Shown here in pieces: positions 20,121 through 28,186 of a stretch of 32,530 bases of DNA (its first letter is position 1; each line of letters starts with the position of its first letter). Below the pieces are notes generated by a model. That model did no database searches. It had not been told where the DNA came from and worked only from the letters and a program-made list of their open reading frames with translations. The stretch is taken from NCBI GenBank assembly GCA_016287815.1, contig JAEEWW010000018.1, positions 1-32,530 on the forward strand, read 5' to 3'. The stretch is from Treponema sp. (lineage in GTDB: Bacteria > Spirochaetota > Spirochaetia > Treponematales > Treponemataceae). A program made the position numbers and the translations under genes.

Positions 20121-20142
20121 GGGGCAGGTTTTACCCCACCCC
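20121..20142 (-). other. Hairpin after the capsid gene
   Basis: On the minus strand GGGGTGGG pairs with CCTGCCCC through six G-C and two G-U pairs around a GTAAAA loop. No T-run follows, so it is more likely an mRNA 3'-end stabiliser for the capsid message than a terminator. Confidence 0.5.
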
Positions 20143-20150
20143 TTTAGTAA

Positions 20151-21446
20151 TTAAGATACAGAGTAAGTTCCGTGTACAAATGCCTTTGGCTGACGGCAAG
20201 CAAAATCAACTTCTGCGATAAGACGGATAAGTGTCAAATCACGGTCAAATGCAGAAATTACATTGCCGTTGTTTGTAAATGTTCCTTCACGAGATACTTC
20301 GATAGAAATATCTTTTGAAATACCGAACATCATTTCGGCAAAGTCACCAAGCCAGAAGTCTGCATAGTCTGTTGTTGTATCTGTGTAACCTACTGTGCTT
20401 GAAGAATGGAACTGATAGCCACGAAGTGTTCCGCTTCTGTTCATTTCTTCCGACCAAGCGAATGGACCGCTAGAGAATGCCTTGTTGCGGATCCAAGACT
20501 CACCGATAGGGTTGAAAAGCCAATGAACATTTTCCATACGTACATTTGCCTGTTCAAGAAGGGCAACCATATCGTTTGGAGTTGTTACGGCAAAGGCAGT
20601 TGAAGTTCCGCCAGAAGACTGAATGTTAGGATTGTTCTTCAAACCGAGTGGCTGGTACTGTGAACCTGTACCATTGAGAAGTGCGTCATCAAGGGCAATG
20701 CGGGCTTTACGCATTAAATCTTCGGCAACCCAGCCTTCGATATTTACACCGCTTGAACGGATAAGGGTATTTGACATAGCAGTTTTTGCAAACAGTTTTT
20801 TAGCGTGCATATTTACTTCGCCAAATGTAGGCTCTGTAATTCCGCCAACTGTTTCTTCACCGCCCCAAGAAATTGCAGAAGTTGTATCCATTCTTGGAAT
20901 AGAAAGGTTTCCGTTTACAAGTGGAACTCTGCGTATATTGAGCTTGTCAATCAATGTGTTTGCAACCAAAGCGTCAATGTATTCACCGCTAAAAGCCAAT
21001 GGAACAGTAAATCCACCTTCGCTTGGTGTTCCTGCATTCATTGTCTTTGTTTCAAGAACTCTGTGAAGTGCCTTTGAATAAGGAAAGTCCTTTTTTGCCT
21101 GTGCAAGAATTTCTTCGTTTGTAACCTGTGTTACATTGTGAGCGTCTTTCTTGCCCATAGCGGATACGGCAGAAGCAATCATCTGATTTACAATTGTAAC
21201 AGGTGTTTCTTTTGCCTTAATGCTTGTATCACCGCCAACGGCTTCTTTGAAGGCTTCCAAATATTTAACATTTTCTGCCTTGTCGTTTTCTGCCTTTGCG
21301 TTGATTTCGCTTACGGCTTTTTTAACGGCTTCGTCAATCTGTGCCTGTGGTACTGCACCCAATTCATTTTTGATTTCTTCTTTTGCAGAAGCAATCTGTT
21401 TCTGTGAACGCTCGTCAATAATGCGTTCAAGTTCTTTCATTTCCAT
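20151..21446 (-). CDS. Major capsid protein (HK97 fold)
   Basis: The 431-residue protein starts with a coiled-coil delta domain (residues about 1-70, KELERIIDERSQKQIASAKE), the internal scaffold removed by the prohead protease. The capsid domain follows with its usual landmarks: GTPSEGGFTVPLAFSGEYID, LNIRRVPLVNGNLSIPRMDT, AISWGGEETVGGITEPTFGE and DDALLNGTGSQYQPLGLKNN. The C-terminal ALDRDLTLIRLIAEVDF-like region (FDRDLTLIRLIAEVDFACRQ) is also typical. Start: ATG after AGGAG. The gene lies downstream of a strong promoter (21755-21783), with hairpins on both sides. Confidence 0.95.
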   Translation of the reverse strand: MEMKELERIIDERSQKQIASAKEEIKNELGAVPQAQIDEAVKKAVSEINAKAENDKAENVKYLEAFKEAVGGDTSIKAKETPVTIVNQMIASAVSAMGKKDAHNVTQVTNEEILAQAKKDFPYSKALHRVLETKTMNAGTPSEGGFTVPLAFSGEYIDALVANTLIDKLNIRRVPLVNGNLSIPRMDTTSAISWGGEETVGGITEPTFGEVNMHAKKLFAKTAMSNTLIRSSGVNIEGWVAEDLMRKARIALDDALLNGTGSQYQPLGLKNNPNIQSSGGTSTAFAVTTPNDMVALLEQANVRMENVHWLFNPIGESWIRNKAFSSGPFAWSEEMNRSGTLRGYQFHSSSTVGYTDTTTDYADFWLGDFAEMMFGISKDISIEVSREGTFTNNGNVISAFDRDLTLIRLIAEVDFACRQPKAFVHGTYSVS

Positions 21447-21479
21447 AGTTGTTTCTCCTATTAGTTTTATTGCCTATAT

Positions 21480-21500
21480 AATTACGTTTCTTCCGTAATT
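21480..21500 (-). other. Hairpin in the capsid 5' leader
   Basis: AATTACG (21494-21500) and CGTAATT (21480-21486) form a perfect seven-base stem around GAAGAAA. It lies 34 bases ahead of the capsid start with no T-run after it; mRNA stabilisation is plausible. Confidence 0.5.
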
Positions 21501-21537
21501 TTTATACGGGTTTCTTCCCCGATAGTTCCAAAGTAAA

Positions 21538-21561
21538 CCCGCCTATAAAGACGGGCTTTTT
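21538..21561 (+). terminator. Hairpin with T-run on the plus strand between membrane protein and capsid genes
   Basis: cccgcctataaagacggg forms a stem with one mismatch and is followed on the plus strand by CTTTTT. In the coding (minus) direction only TTT follows, so it would be at most a weak attenuator for capsid transcription. Confidence 0.4.
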
Positions 21562-21562
21562 G

Positions 21563-21733
21563 TTATGCCTTTACAAACTGTGAACAGATTTCAACGATAG
21601 CGGTTGCCCCGATACCGATTGAAGCGTTGATTGCGGTTGCATAGGCAGGGTCGAAGAATGTAACAAGTGCAACTCCGATTGTCGAAAGTCCACCGATAAT
21701 TCCTACGACCAAATTATAAACTTTCTTGCTCAT
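21563..21733 (-). CDS. Small two-helix membrane protein (holin-like) in the head module
   Basis: The 56-residue product starts MSKKVYNLVVGIIGGLSTIG. It has two hydrophobic segments (about 6-27 and 33-53) joined by FFDPAYAT, a layout seen in small phage holins. It is the first gene after the strong promoter at 21755-21783, followed by the capsid gene, which is an unusual place for a holin. It might instead be a head-assembly or membrane factor. The ATG follows AAGGAG. The short reading frame is convincing because of its promoter, ribosome site and clean membrane topology. Confidence 0.7.
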   Translation of the reverse strand: MSKKVYNLVVGIIGGLSTIGVALVTFFDPAYATAINASIGIGATAIVEICSQFVKA

Positions 21734-21754
21734 AATTTTATCTCCTTATGTAAA

Positions 21755-21783
21755 ACTATACACTAAAAAAAGTTATCTGTCAA
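21755..21783 (-). promoter_or_regulatory. Capsid/tail operon promoter
   Basis: TTGACA (21778-21783), a 17-base spacer ending GTG, and TATAGT (21755-21760) on the minus strand. It directly follows the terminator at 21785-21814 and is expected to drive the membrane protein, capsid and tail genes. Confidence 0.85.
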
Positions 21784-21784
21784 A

Positions 21785-21814
21785 AATGGAAAACCCCCTG
21801 CACGTTGCAAGGGG
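21785..21814 (-). terminator. Terminator after the prohead protease gene
   Basis: CCCCTTGCA and TGCAGGGG on the minus strand form a stem with one bulge and an ACG loop, followed by GTTTTCCATTTTT. It separates the packaging/portal/protease transcript from the capsid promoter. Confidence 0.75.
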
Positions 21815-21843
21815 AAAACCAAAGGTTTATTTTTTCGGAGTAA

Positions 21844-22599
21844 TTATGACGGCAACTCGATTTCTATGCTATCGGGTAACTCCACATATTGTTTTTCTTC
21901 TTCTTCGCCTTCTTCTTCTGGCTCGTCAAGTTCTGCAAGGGCTTTTCGTAAAGCTTCCCTGCAACCTTTCAAAGTTTCTTGGCACTTTTCCAATTCGTCA
22001 CCGCAAGCCTTGATTTTATCCAATATGGCTCTTGTCTGTGCCGATATTTTACGACCGCTTTTTTCTTCGGTAATAAACTTCTTTGTAAAATCTTCCCCGA
22101 AACTTTTAACGGCTTCTGCAATTGCGTCTTGATTTGCAGGAACGGCAACGGCAGAAAACTCCAACAATTCCCATTTTGTAATATCATATCCGTCTTTTGT
22201 TTCTGTCCATTCAATCGGAATAAAGCCAACACTAACCGCATTAAGCATTCCTGTTTTATAACAATGGTAGCAAAAATCACACAATTTCGCTTTCTCGCTT
22301 GCCTGCTCTGGATTGCTTGATAATTCTTCAAGTGTCGGAAAATATACAATTGCTTTTACGCTATTTCCTTCTACCCAAAACTTCGTTACTTTACCAAGCG
22401 GAAATTCCCTTGAATTATGGAATGACAGGAAAACGGGATTTTTCATATAATTTGTAAAATCACAACCGCTTGCCCGTAATATATCCCCGTCACGATCCAC
22501 TACTTCTTTTGAAATTGTAAACTGAACGCTTCTGTCACCCAAATCTTCGGTTATGATAGAAACATCTTTTTTGTTCAAAATGCCTTTTTCAAGTTTCAT
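21844..22599 (-). CDS. Prohead protease (HK97 family, S78/U35)
   Basis: The 251-residue protein has the family landmarks: VVDRDGDILRASGCDFTNYM, then NPVFLSFHNSREFPLGKV with catalytic H61. LNAVSVGFIPIEW follows with catalytic S123, then KWELLEFSAVAVPANQDAIA with E147 as likely third residue. It matures the capsid by cutting off the delta domain and is then degraded. A C-terminal coiled coil (ILDKIKACGDELEKCQETLK) and an acidic EEEGEEEEK tail may hold it inside the prohead. The ATG follows CGGGGG. Confidence 0.92.
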   Translation of the reverse strand: MKLEKGILNKKDVSIITEDLGDRSVQFTISKEVVDRDGDILRASGCDFTNYMKNPVFLSFHNSREFPLGKVTKFWVEGNSVKAIVYFPTLEELSSNPEQASEKAKLCDFCYHCYKTGMLNAVSVGFIPIEWTETKDGYDITKWELLEFSAVAVPANQDAIAEAVKSFGEDFTKKFITEEKSGRKISAQTRAILDKIKACGDELEKCQETLKGCREALRKALAELDEPEEEGEEEEKQYVELPDSIEIELPS

Positions 22600-22612
22600 T
22601 TTTTACCCCCGA

Positions 22613-23191
22613 TTAAAGACCTGTCAATGTTACGACAACTTTTGCCATTCCGTCTTTGCCTTCTGTCGGCTCAATCTCAATCGGCTCTGTGTAAGTAGAA
22701 GCGTCAATAGAAACGGCTTTTGAACTTTCAATGGCAGGAATATTTGAAAGTGTAATTGTTGCTTTCTTCATTCCGTCTTTGCCACTTGTTGGTGTAACTT
22801 CAACAGGCTCTGTGTAGGTTGATACATTGATTGTTGCGGTCTTGTTGTTGTCCAAGTCTGCACCCGCAATAGTAACTGTGTTGAATGTAACCTGCTTTAC
22901 ATCATAATCACAATCGCCAACAATTCCGATTGCATTGTCGCAACCTGTAATCTTTACAAACTTCTTTGCACCGATTAAAGAAAAACAGAAGCCTTCGTTG
23001 ATGTTCAAAGCGTCTGCCTTCAATGTCAAGAAATCTGTATAATCGCCCCCGACTGTATCACTTGTAACAACCTTTACGGCAGTTCCAGAACTTCCACCAA
23101 CGCAGACAACGGCAAGTGTATCAATTCCAAGTCTGTTGAATGCGGTCTTTACATCTCCGATAATTCCGATTTTATCAAGCATTGTTTTCAT
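22613..23191 (-). CDS. Repeat-containing structural-region protein (192 aa)
   Basis: The product starts MKTMLDKIGIIGDVKTAFNR. Its C-terminal half holds two tandem repeats of about 40 residues, NVSTYTEPVEVTPTSGKDGM and DASTYTEPIEIEPTEGKDGM, each followed by an alternating hydrophobic strand. Such P-x-x-G-x-D-G-M/L repeats are common in virion-surface proteins of gut phages. It may be a head decoration protein, since it lies between portal and protease genes. The ATG follows AAAGGAG. The function is inferred from context only. Confidence 0.6.
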   Translation of the reverse strand: MKTMLDKIGIIGDVKTAFNRLGIDTLAVVCVGGSSGTAVKVVTSDTVGGDYTDFLTLKADALNINEGFCFSLIGAKKFVKITGCDNAIGIVGDCDYDVKQVTFNTVTIAGADLDNNKTATINVSTYTEPVEVTPTSGKDGMKKATITLSNIPAIESSKAVSIDASTYTEPIEIEPTEGKDGMAKVVVTLTGL

Positions 23192-23217
23192 AGTTTTATA
23201 TCTCCTTTTAATTTAAT

Positions 23218-23994
23218 TTACGCTATTTTTAATGTTTCGATAGTCTGTATGACTTCCCAAACATAATGCTCCGAATGTTGTGTAAAATCTTTTGCGGGAA
23301 TGTGTATAACTTCCCACCCTTTTTTTACACCCAAAAAATAATTCCTTCTTCGGTCTTTTACTTTTGTCTTTTCCAAGTTGTGCCAATATTCACCGTCAAT
23401 TTCAATAGCAAGTTTAATATCGGGGAATGCAAAATCCAAAGCGAAACCACACATATCTTTTCTGTATTGCCTTTCGGGATAATAACCCATTTCTGTTATC
23501 TTTTCATAAAAAAGATTTTCGGGTCTGCTAGGTTTCATATCCTGTGCCGTCATTACCTTTTCTATCTGTTGCTCTTTCCATTGTGGGTCTTTGAATAATT
23601 CCCTTATTCCTTCATTTGCTTTTTTTGTCTGCTCTTTTATTTGTTCTTCGGTCATTGTAGAATATCGCCTATAGTTATCTTCTGAAATTGTCCGTGTCTT
23701 TATTCCGTATTTTTTGCACCAACGCATAAGTGTTATTCTTACAATGCCATATTTTTCCGATATATTCTTGATTGTCATAAGATTTTCGTTATGTTCTTTG
23801 TCAATCAAGTCCATAAACTGTTTTTCTGTCATATTATTTTTTGAAGCAAAATAAGATAAAGTGCCTTGTTTATAAAGGTTTTTATAACCGCATTCTTTCG
23901 AGCAAGTTTGTTGTCTTTTCCCGTTTTTTCCTTTTCGGGCTTTATAATATTTCCCGCAAACAGGACATTTCCACAAAGGTTCTATTTCTCTCAT
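23218..23994 (-). CDS. Free-standing homing-type endonuclease (zinc finger, HTH, DUF559/Vsr-like nuclease)
   Basis: The start at 23994 (MREIEPLWKCPVCGKYYKAR) follows GGAG and lies two bases after the portal-MuF stop. Residues 8-40 form a zinc finger (CPVC ... CSKEC). Residues about 80-100 form a helix-turn-helix (IKNISEKYGIVRITLMRWCK). Residues about 185-250 form a nuclease core FALDFAFPDIKLAIEIDGEY then WHN and KGWEVIHIPAKDF, with D and E-x-D placed as in DUF559/Vsr-like PD-(D/E)XK enzymes. Its insertion between conserved head genes is typical of a homing endonuclease, not of a virion gene. 258 residues. Confidence 0.75.
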   Translation of the reverse strand: MREIEPLWKCPVCGKYYKARKGKNGKRQQTCSKECGYKNLYKQGTLSYFASKNNMTEKQFMDLIDKEHNENLMTIKNISEKYGIVRITLMRWCKKYGIKTRTISEDNYRRYSTMTEEQIKEQTKKANEGIRELFKDPQWKEQQIEKVMTAQDMKPSRPENLFYEKITEMGYYPERQYRKDMCGFALDFAFPDIKLAIEIDGEYWHNLEKTKVKDRRRNYFLGVKKGWEVIHIPAKDFTQHSEHYVWEVIQTIETLKIA

Positions 23995-23996
23995 AT

Positions 23997-26147
23997 TTAC
24001 TCCAACCAAGTAACTGGACCGCAGGTACACCTACAATTTACAACTTGTCCCGCAGGTGCGGTTGGGTCTCCAGCGTACTCCATAAAAGCACCTTCACTCT
24101 GGCTTGTTGCAGGCACTTCAAACTTGTCTGTTATCGGTACTACAACTCCGTCCATAAGTAAGTGTGCGTCACGGGTGCGGTCATCTTGTACGGAAATCCA
24201 TTCTTTCATTTGTATTCCTTCCGACTTGTACAATTCGATTGCACCCGCATTCATTGTTGTACAACTTTCTGTCCGTGCAATAAGTTCTGCCCGCCACTTT
24301 TTATCTTCTGCAAACATTCCGTCTGATACTTCAATCAGCTTTTCAACACGCTTTCTCAAATCTTCGCCTTCTTCAATGGCTTCTGATAATGCTTTACGCA
24401 ATTTCTTTTTTGTCGTATCGTCAATATCTTTTGCCAAGTTCAAGCCGTATGTATCAATCCAGATATTAAACAACCGCCTTGTTTCTTCGCTTAATTCCTT
24501 TACACCTTTTTTATTAAGAAGTTCAAGCCCGTGTTCTGCACCGACAGTCAAACCGTTAAAAAAAGCACCTGCCAAAGTATGCAATAACTTTCTGTCCATT
24601 TCGTTGTTGTACAGGTTTTCTATTGCAGTTCCTACATCTTTGTTTTCTTCTACCGCTTTTTTAATCGCCTTGTTTACGGCTTCATTCTGTTTTGTAAAAG
24701 CTTTCTGCATTGCGTCATAAAAAGGTGCTTCAATACTTCTTGCCCGTGCGTCAAAAGTTTTCCAAATCTTTCCCCGTCTTTCTTTGTCTGCGTCTGATTT
24801 CAAAACCTTGTATTTTTTTTCATAGTCTTTCTGTAACTTCGTGAATTCTTCCACGCTTAATTCTTTTTCCCCTTCGTCTGTATTGTTTTCTTCGGGTTGT
24901 GTTTCTTCTGGAAGTTCTACAGTTTCAGCGGGTAAATCGGGTAATTCAATCGGCTCTGAATTAAAAGGCTTTTCAACCTGTCCGAAGCCCCGTAAATATA
25001 CATCACCGCCCCTTTCGTCTGCTTCATAACCCATACCGATTCGCCAATCGTTGACAGTAAGAACACCCCTTGAAAGTCCGTCATTTAAGATTTGCAATTT
25101 CTGTGCAATATCTTCTGCAATATTGTTTTCGTGATGTAAAACAAACTTTCTTTCTTTGTCGTAATCTTCCCATAATAACTGTGAATTGATTACACGCTCG
25201 AACATTCGAAGATAATCGGCAAGAACATTTTTATTCAACAAATATTCTGCACTATCGATTGTGGATCTGTTTGAGTTCTGCAAAATACCCATTATTTCGG
25301 GTGGTATGTGAAAATGCTCGTTTGCACTATCCCTTAAATATTTTCGGCTTTCTACAAAATCAAGTTCTGTCGGGGTTTGTGATATTTTTTCAAACTTGCT
25401 TCCTTCCCCCGTCAAAACCATAGGCTCTTTTGCGTGTCTGAAACCTGCCATTTTCTGCACCCAAGATTGTTTTATCTGGTCTGCGGTTTCCTTGTCTCCT
25501 TGCGGGGCATAGATAATGGCAGAAGGTGTTGCGTCATTGTAGAAAAGATTTTTTGCGTATTTTGAAGCGTACTCGTCCGATTGTATTTCGTCTCCGATTG
25601 CTTCGCTAGTTCCCCTTCCCCTTCCGTAAGGGTCGTTTAAGTCTATATCTTTGAAACTGATTACATCTTCAACAGGAACGACAATAGAATTTCCACCTGC
25701 CGTTCCAAACGGATATATTTCCCAAAATCTTTGATTTACTGTCGGTTGCTGAATAACCCAAGAAGGTGCAACAGGTTGAAGTCCGATAACCCTTCCCGTC
25801 TTATCACGCACTTTCAAAAGATAAGCTTCGCCGACCAAAGTATAACAGGCAAAAACAAAATAACGGATTGTCCACCCCGTCAAATCCCTATCGGCAGGGC
25901 AAGGGTTTTCCAATAATTCGTATATTTCGTGATTTTCAATTACTTCTGCCTTGCTTTTATTTTTTCTGAAATCGGCTCTGTCATACAAAAATAAATCCGT
26001 ACTAGCACATTTATTCGCAATAATACGAACGGCATTTAAACGTGGGTTTGTATGATAAAGTTCTAGTAAATCACGGGTTGCACTTGCTGGAGCCTGCGAC
26101 CATTTTTTGACAATTAAGTTCTTTAGGACTTCTAAAGGATTTTTCAT
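23997..26147 (-). CDS. Portal protein fused to MuF-type minor capsid protein
   Basis: The start at 26147 (MKNPLEVLKNLIVKKWSQAP) follows AAGGAAGG; a longer frame would run into the promoter. The first 400 residues are an HK97-type portal: TNPRLNAVRIIANKCASTDL, YVFACYTLVGEAYLL-like segment, DIDLNDPYGRGRGTSEAIGD, FHIPPEIMGILQNSNRSTID. An acidic linker (ELPEETQPEENNTDEGEKEL) leads to a MuF domain ending ELIARTESCTTMNAGAIELY, DDRTRDAHLLMDG and VVNCRCTCGP. Fusion of the DNA entry ring with the MuF head protein is known from other phages but most have two genes. 716 residues. Confidence 0.88.
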   Translation of the reverse strand: MKNPLEVLKNLIVKKWSQAPASATRDLLELYHTNPRLNAVRIIANKCASTDLFLYDRADFRKNKSKAEVIENHEIYELLENPCPADRDLTGWTIRYFVFACYTLVGEAYLLKVRDKTGRVIGLQPVAPSWVIQQPTVNQRFWEIYPFGTAGGNSIVVPVEDVISFKDIDLNDPYGRGRGTSEAIGDEIQSDEYASKYAKNLFYNDATPSAIIYAPQGDKETADQIKQSWVQKMAGFRHAKEPMVLTGEGSKFEKISQTPTELDFVESRKYLRDSANEHFHIPPEIMGILQNSNRSTIDSAEYLLNKNVLADYLRMFERVINSQLLWEDYDKERKFVLHHENNIAEDIAQKLQILNDGLSRGVLTVNDWRIGMGYEADERGGDVYLRGFGQVEKPFNSEPIELPDLPAETVELPEETQPEENNTDEGEKELSVEEFTKLQKDYEKKYKVLKSDADKERRGKIWKTFDARARSIEAPFYDAMQKAFTKQNEAVNKAIKKAVEENKDVGTAIENLYNNEMDRKLLHTLAGAFFNGLTVGAEHGLELLNKKGVKELSEETRRLFNIWIDTYGLNLAKDIDDTTKKKLRKALSEAIEEGEDLRKRVEKLIEVSDGMFAEDKKWRAELIARTESCTTMNAGAIELYKSEGIQMKEWISVQDDRTRDAHLLMDGVVVPITDKFEVPATSQSEGAFMEYAGDPTAPAGQVVNCRCTCGPVTWLE

Positions 26148-26180
26148 AAGTTCCTTCCTTATGCTTTGAGTTTGAGTAAA

Positions 26181-26209
26181 AGTATAAAACAAAAAGTTCT
26201 TTATGTCAA
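26181..26209 (-). promoter_or_regulatory. Portal operon promoter
   Basis: TTGACA (26204-26209), 17 bases, TATACT (26181-26186) on the minus strand, a near-perfect promoter. It overlaps the stop codon of the HNH gene and lies 34 bases upstream of the portal ATG. Confidence 0.85.
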
Positions 26210-26526
26210 AAATCGGATTTATTTATGGCAACAGTTTTTTCCATTTCGGCTTTTAACCTGTCTATAATTGCAGGGTCTTTTTTGTAATAGACATAAAGCC
26301 AATGAATTACTTTGTGCGTCAAGTTATTGCAACAGATAAAATTGTTTTCGTCTAATTCTGCGTATTTTGTTTCGTCAAGGTTTCTGTGGTGGACTTGATA
26401 ACATTTGCGGAGTTTATGCCCCGTAATATAATCAAGCCCACCGCATTTTATACGCATTTTCTGTCTAAAGGTTTTCCATTCCTTGCTCTGCCGAAACTTC
26501 CGCTTTGCTTTCTGCACTTCGTTCAT
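26206..26526 (-). CDS. HNH endonuclease, packaging-associated type
   Basis: The 106-residue protein contains a compact HNH-like core: GHKLRKCYQVHHRNLDETKY followed by LDENNFICCNNLTHKVIHWL. H46-H47, the central N in ENNF and the late H-x-x-I-H fit the HNH plan. Small HNH proteins beside the terminase assist DNA cleavage during packaging in HK97-like phages, and this one lies two genes after the large subunit. Its start overlaps the upstream stop as ATGA. Homing activity is an alternative. Confidence 0.75.
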   Translation of the reverse strand: MNEVQKAKRKFRQSKEWKTFRQKMRIKCGGLDYITGHKLRKCYQVHHRNLDETKYAELDENNFICCNNLTHKVIHWLYVYYKKDPAIIDRLKAEMEKTVAINKSDF

Positions 26527-26756
26527 TTTTCGATTTTACCTTTCGGCTCTGTCTTTACAACTGCGTTTTTTACAATCGGCTTTTCTTTATCTGGAACAAA
26601 TACCATTCCTATGTACTCATTCCTATAAATGAAGCCCGAAGGTGTGCGTGTTATATCATAACCGCTTTCCGTGTCCAAGATTGGCGGTTCTCCGATTTTC
26701 AAATCCTGCAACATCTGTTCAAGATTATCCGTTGATTTTCTGATTGTTCTTGCCAT
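26523..26756 (-). CDS. Small protein between terminase and HNH genes (77 aa)
   Basis: The product is MARTIRKSTDNLEQMLQDLK followed by IGEPPILDTESGYDITRTPS and a beta-rich GFIYRNEYIGMVFVPDKEKP segment. The family is not recognised. The ATG follows AAAGGGGG and the stop overlaps the HNH start. It may belong with the HNH protein or the terminase, judged from coupling only. Confidence 0.65.
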   Translation of the reverse strand: MARTIRKSTDNLEQMLQDLKIGEPPILDTESGYDITRTPSGFIYRNEYIGMVFVPDKEKPIVKNAVVKTEPKGKIEK

Positions 26757-26770
26757 AATTTTTCCCCCTT

Positions 26771-28186
26771 TTAATATAGCATAGGTTTATTTACTTTCTT
26801 TTCATAGAATGCCAAACAAAGAGAATCGCCTTCGTCTGGGCTTCTTCCACCGTGTCTGTTTTTGAAACAACTTTTTGCAGTCTCGCTTCTGTTATCTTTC
26901 GGCTCTAACTGTTTCTGCCCTTTTGTATTATAAAAATATTGCCTTTCTGTTAAATCTTCAATAAGCGTCTGCGACAATAATTCTTTTGGAATATACATAT
27001 CTTTTACAGGTAATTCAAACATCATTTCGCTTGCACAATTAGAATATATATCGGGATTGTCTGCACTTCCCCCAAAACTAACAGGTATAATATCTGCACC
27101 CCATTCTTCAAGTAAATCATAAACACCTTGATTATAACCTATATCTATTTTCATTAAGACATCTTTGCTTCTGCCTGCCATTTCCCACGCAAGCCCCGCA
27201 ACTTCCTGCGTATTAAAGCCGTGTACTTTCTGCATATCTAAAACAGATAAACCTTTTCTTTTTGTAATAACTGAATTATCATTCCCAAATCTTGCAACGT
27301 CTATACCGATTTCTATTCTTCCTTCCTGTGCCTTTTTCGTGTTCCTGCTTTCGTCTGTGCAATCCATTACATCAGAAACAAGCCAAACCGCATTTGTCTG
27401 ATTGTTTCTTGGATAACCTAAATAAACGTGCTTTGCTTCGTCTGGGTCACGTTCCATTAAGGCTTCGTATTTTTCTAAAAGGTTATCGGGAAAAAACGGG
27501 TTATCTTCTGCCAATGGCTCACCCTTTATTATAAGCCAATCTTCTCTTGGATTGCTTACAAACTTTTGTGTAATTGGATCGCTTAAAGTGTTCGGGTTAT
27601 AAACTGCCCATATCTCTGCTTGATGTTTTTTGCCTTTATAATTCCATTCTTTACGGATTGTCGCTTCCAGAGTGTCCCACGTTTCAAGGCTTACTCCGTC
27701 CGCTTCTTCTATGTATGCGATTGTGTAAAAATCTAAAGATTTTAATTGACTTGCCGTAAAATCATTCAAGCCGTTAAATGTAAAATAACTTCCGTTTGTT
27801 GTATTTCGTATATAGTTTTGTGTAATTTCAAAATCGGTGTATCCTAGTTCTTCAATCTTTCTGCATAACAGGGAATAACTCGATTCTCTTATTGATTTCT
27901 GAACAGAACGCAAACAGATAACTTTAATATTTTCCCCGAAATAGTCTGGGTATTCTGCAAACTGTATTAAAAGGCTTGCCGTACTTTCTGATTTTGCAAG
28001 GCTTCCACGTCCACCATAGGCAATTTTTACAGGGTGCGGTTCTCTAAACTTTTCCATTTTCGGTGTTACCTGTTCCCTAAATAACCGCAGATATTCAGTT
28101 TGTTCTTCTGCTGATAGTTTGAGGAACTGTTCTTCACTTATTCTTGGAATAACTAACTCTGCCCTTTTATAATTGCCTTTAATCAT
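26771..28186 (-). CDS. terL: Terminase large subunit
   Basis: The 471-residue packaging motor has an N-terminal ATPase with a Walker A variant GGRGSLAKSES (58-68) and Walker B TIAYIEEAD (155-163). WAVYNPNTLSDPITQKF follows as the coupling region. The C-terminal RNase-H-like nuclease starts IEIGIDVARFGNDNS (D296). It also has the later D-rich regions (IDIGYNQGVYDLLEEWGADI). It cuts and pumps phage DNA through the portal. Its start overlaps the small-subunit stop by eight bases. The canonical GKT/S of Walker A is replaced by AKS, which occurs in several terminases. Confidence 0.92.
   Translation of the reverse strand: MIKGNYKRAELVIPRISEEQFLKLSAEEQTEYLRLFREQVTPKMEKFREPHPVKIAYGGRGSLAKSESTASLLIQFAEYPDYFGENIKVICLRSVQKSIRESSYSLLCRKIEELGYTDFEITQNYIRNTTNGSYFTFNGLNDFTASQLKSLDFYTIAYIEEADGVSLETWDTLEATIRKEWNYKGKKHQAEIWAVYNPNTLSDPITQKFVSNPREDWLIIKGEPLAEDNPFFPDNLLEKYEALMERDPDEAKHVYLGYPRNNQTNAVWLVSDVMDCTDESRNTKKAQEGRIEIGIDVARFGNDNSVITKRKGLSVLDMQKVHGFNTQEVAGLAWEMAGRSKDVLMKIDIGYNQGVYDLLEEWGADIIPVSFGGSADNPDIYSNCASEMMFELPVKDMYIPKELLSQTLIEDLTERQYFYNTKGQKQLEPKDNRSETAKSCFKNRHGGRSPDEGDSLCLAFYEKKVNKPMLY

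Noticed and set aside
23866..24720. Plus-strand frame of 284 codons
   Set aside because: It is the shadow of the portal-MuF gene and lacks any start signal.
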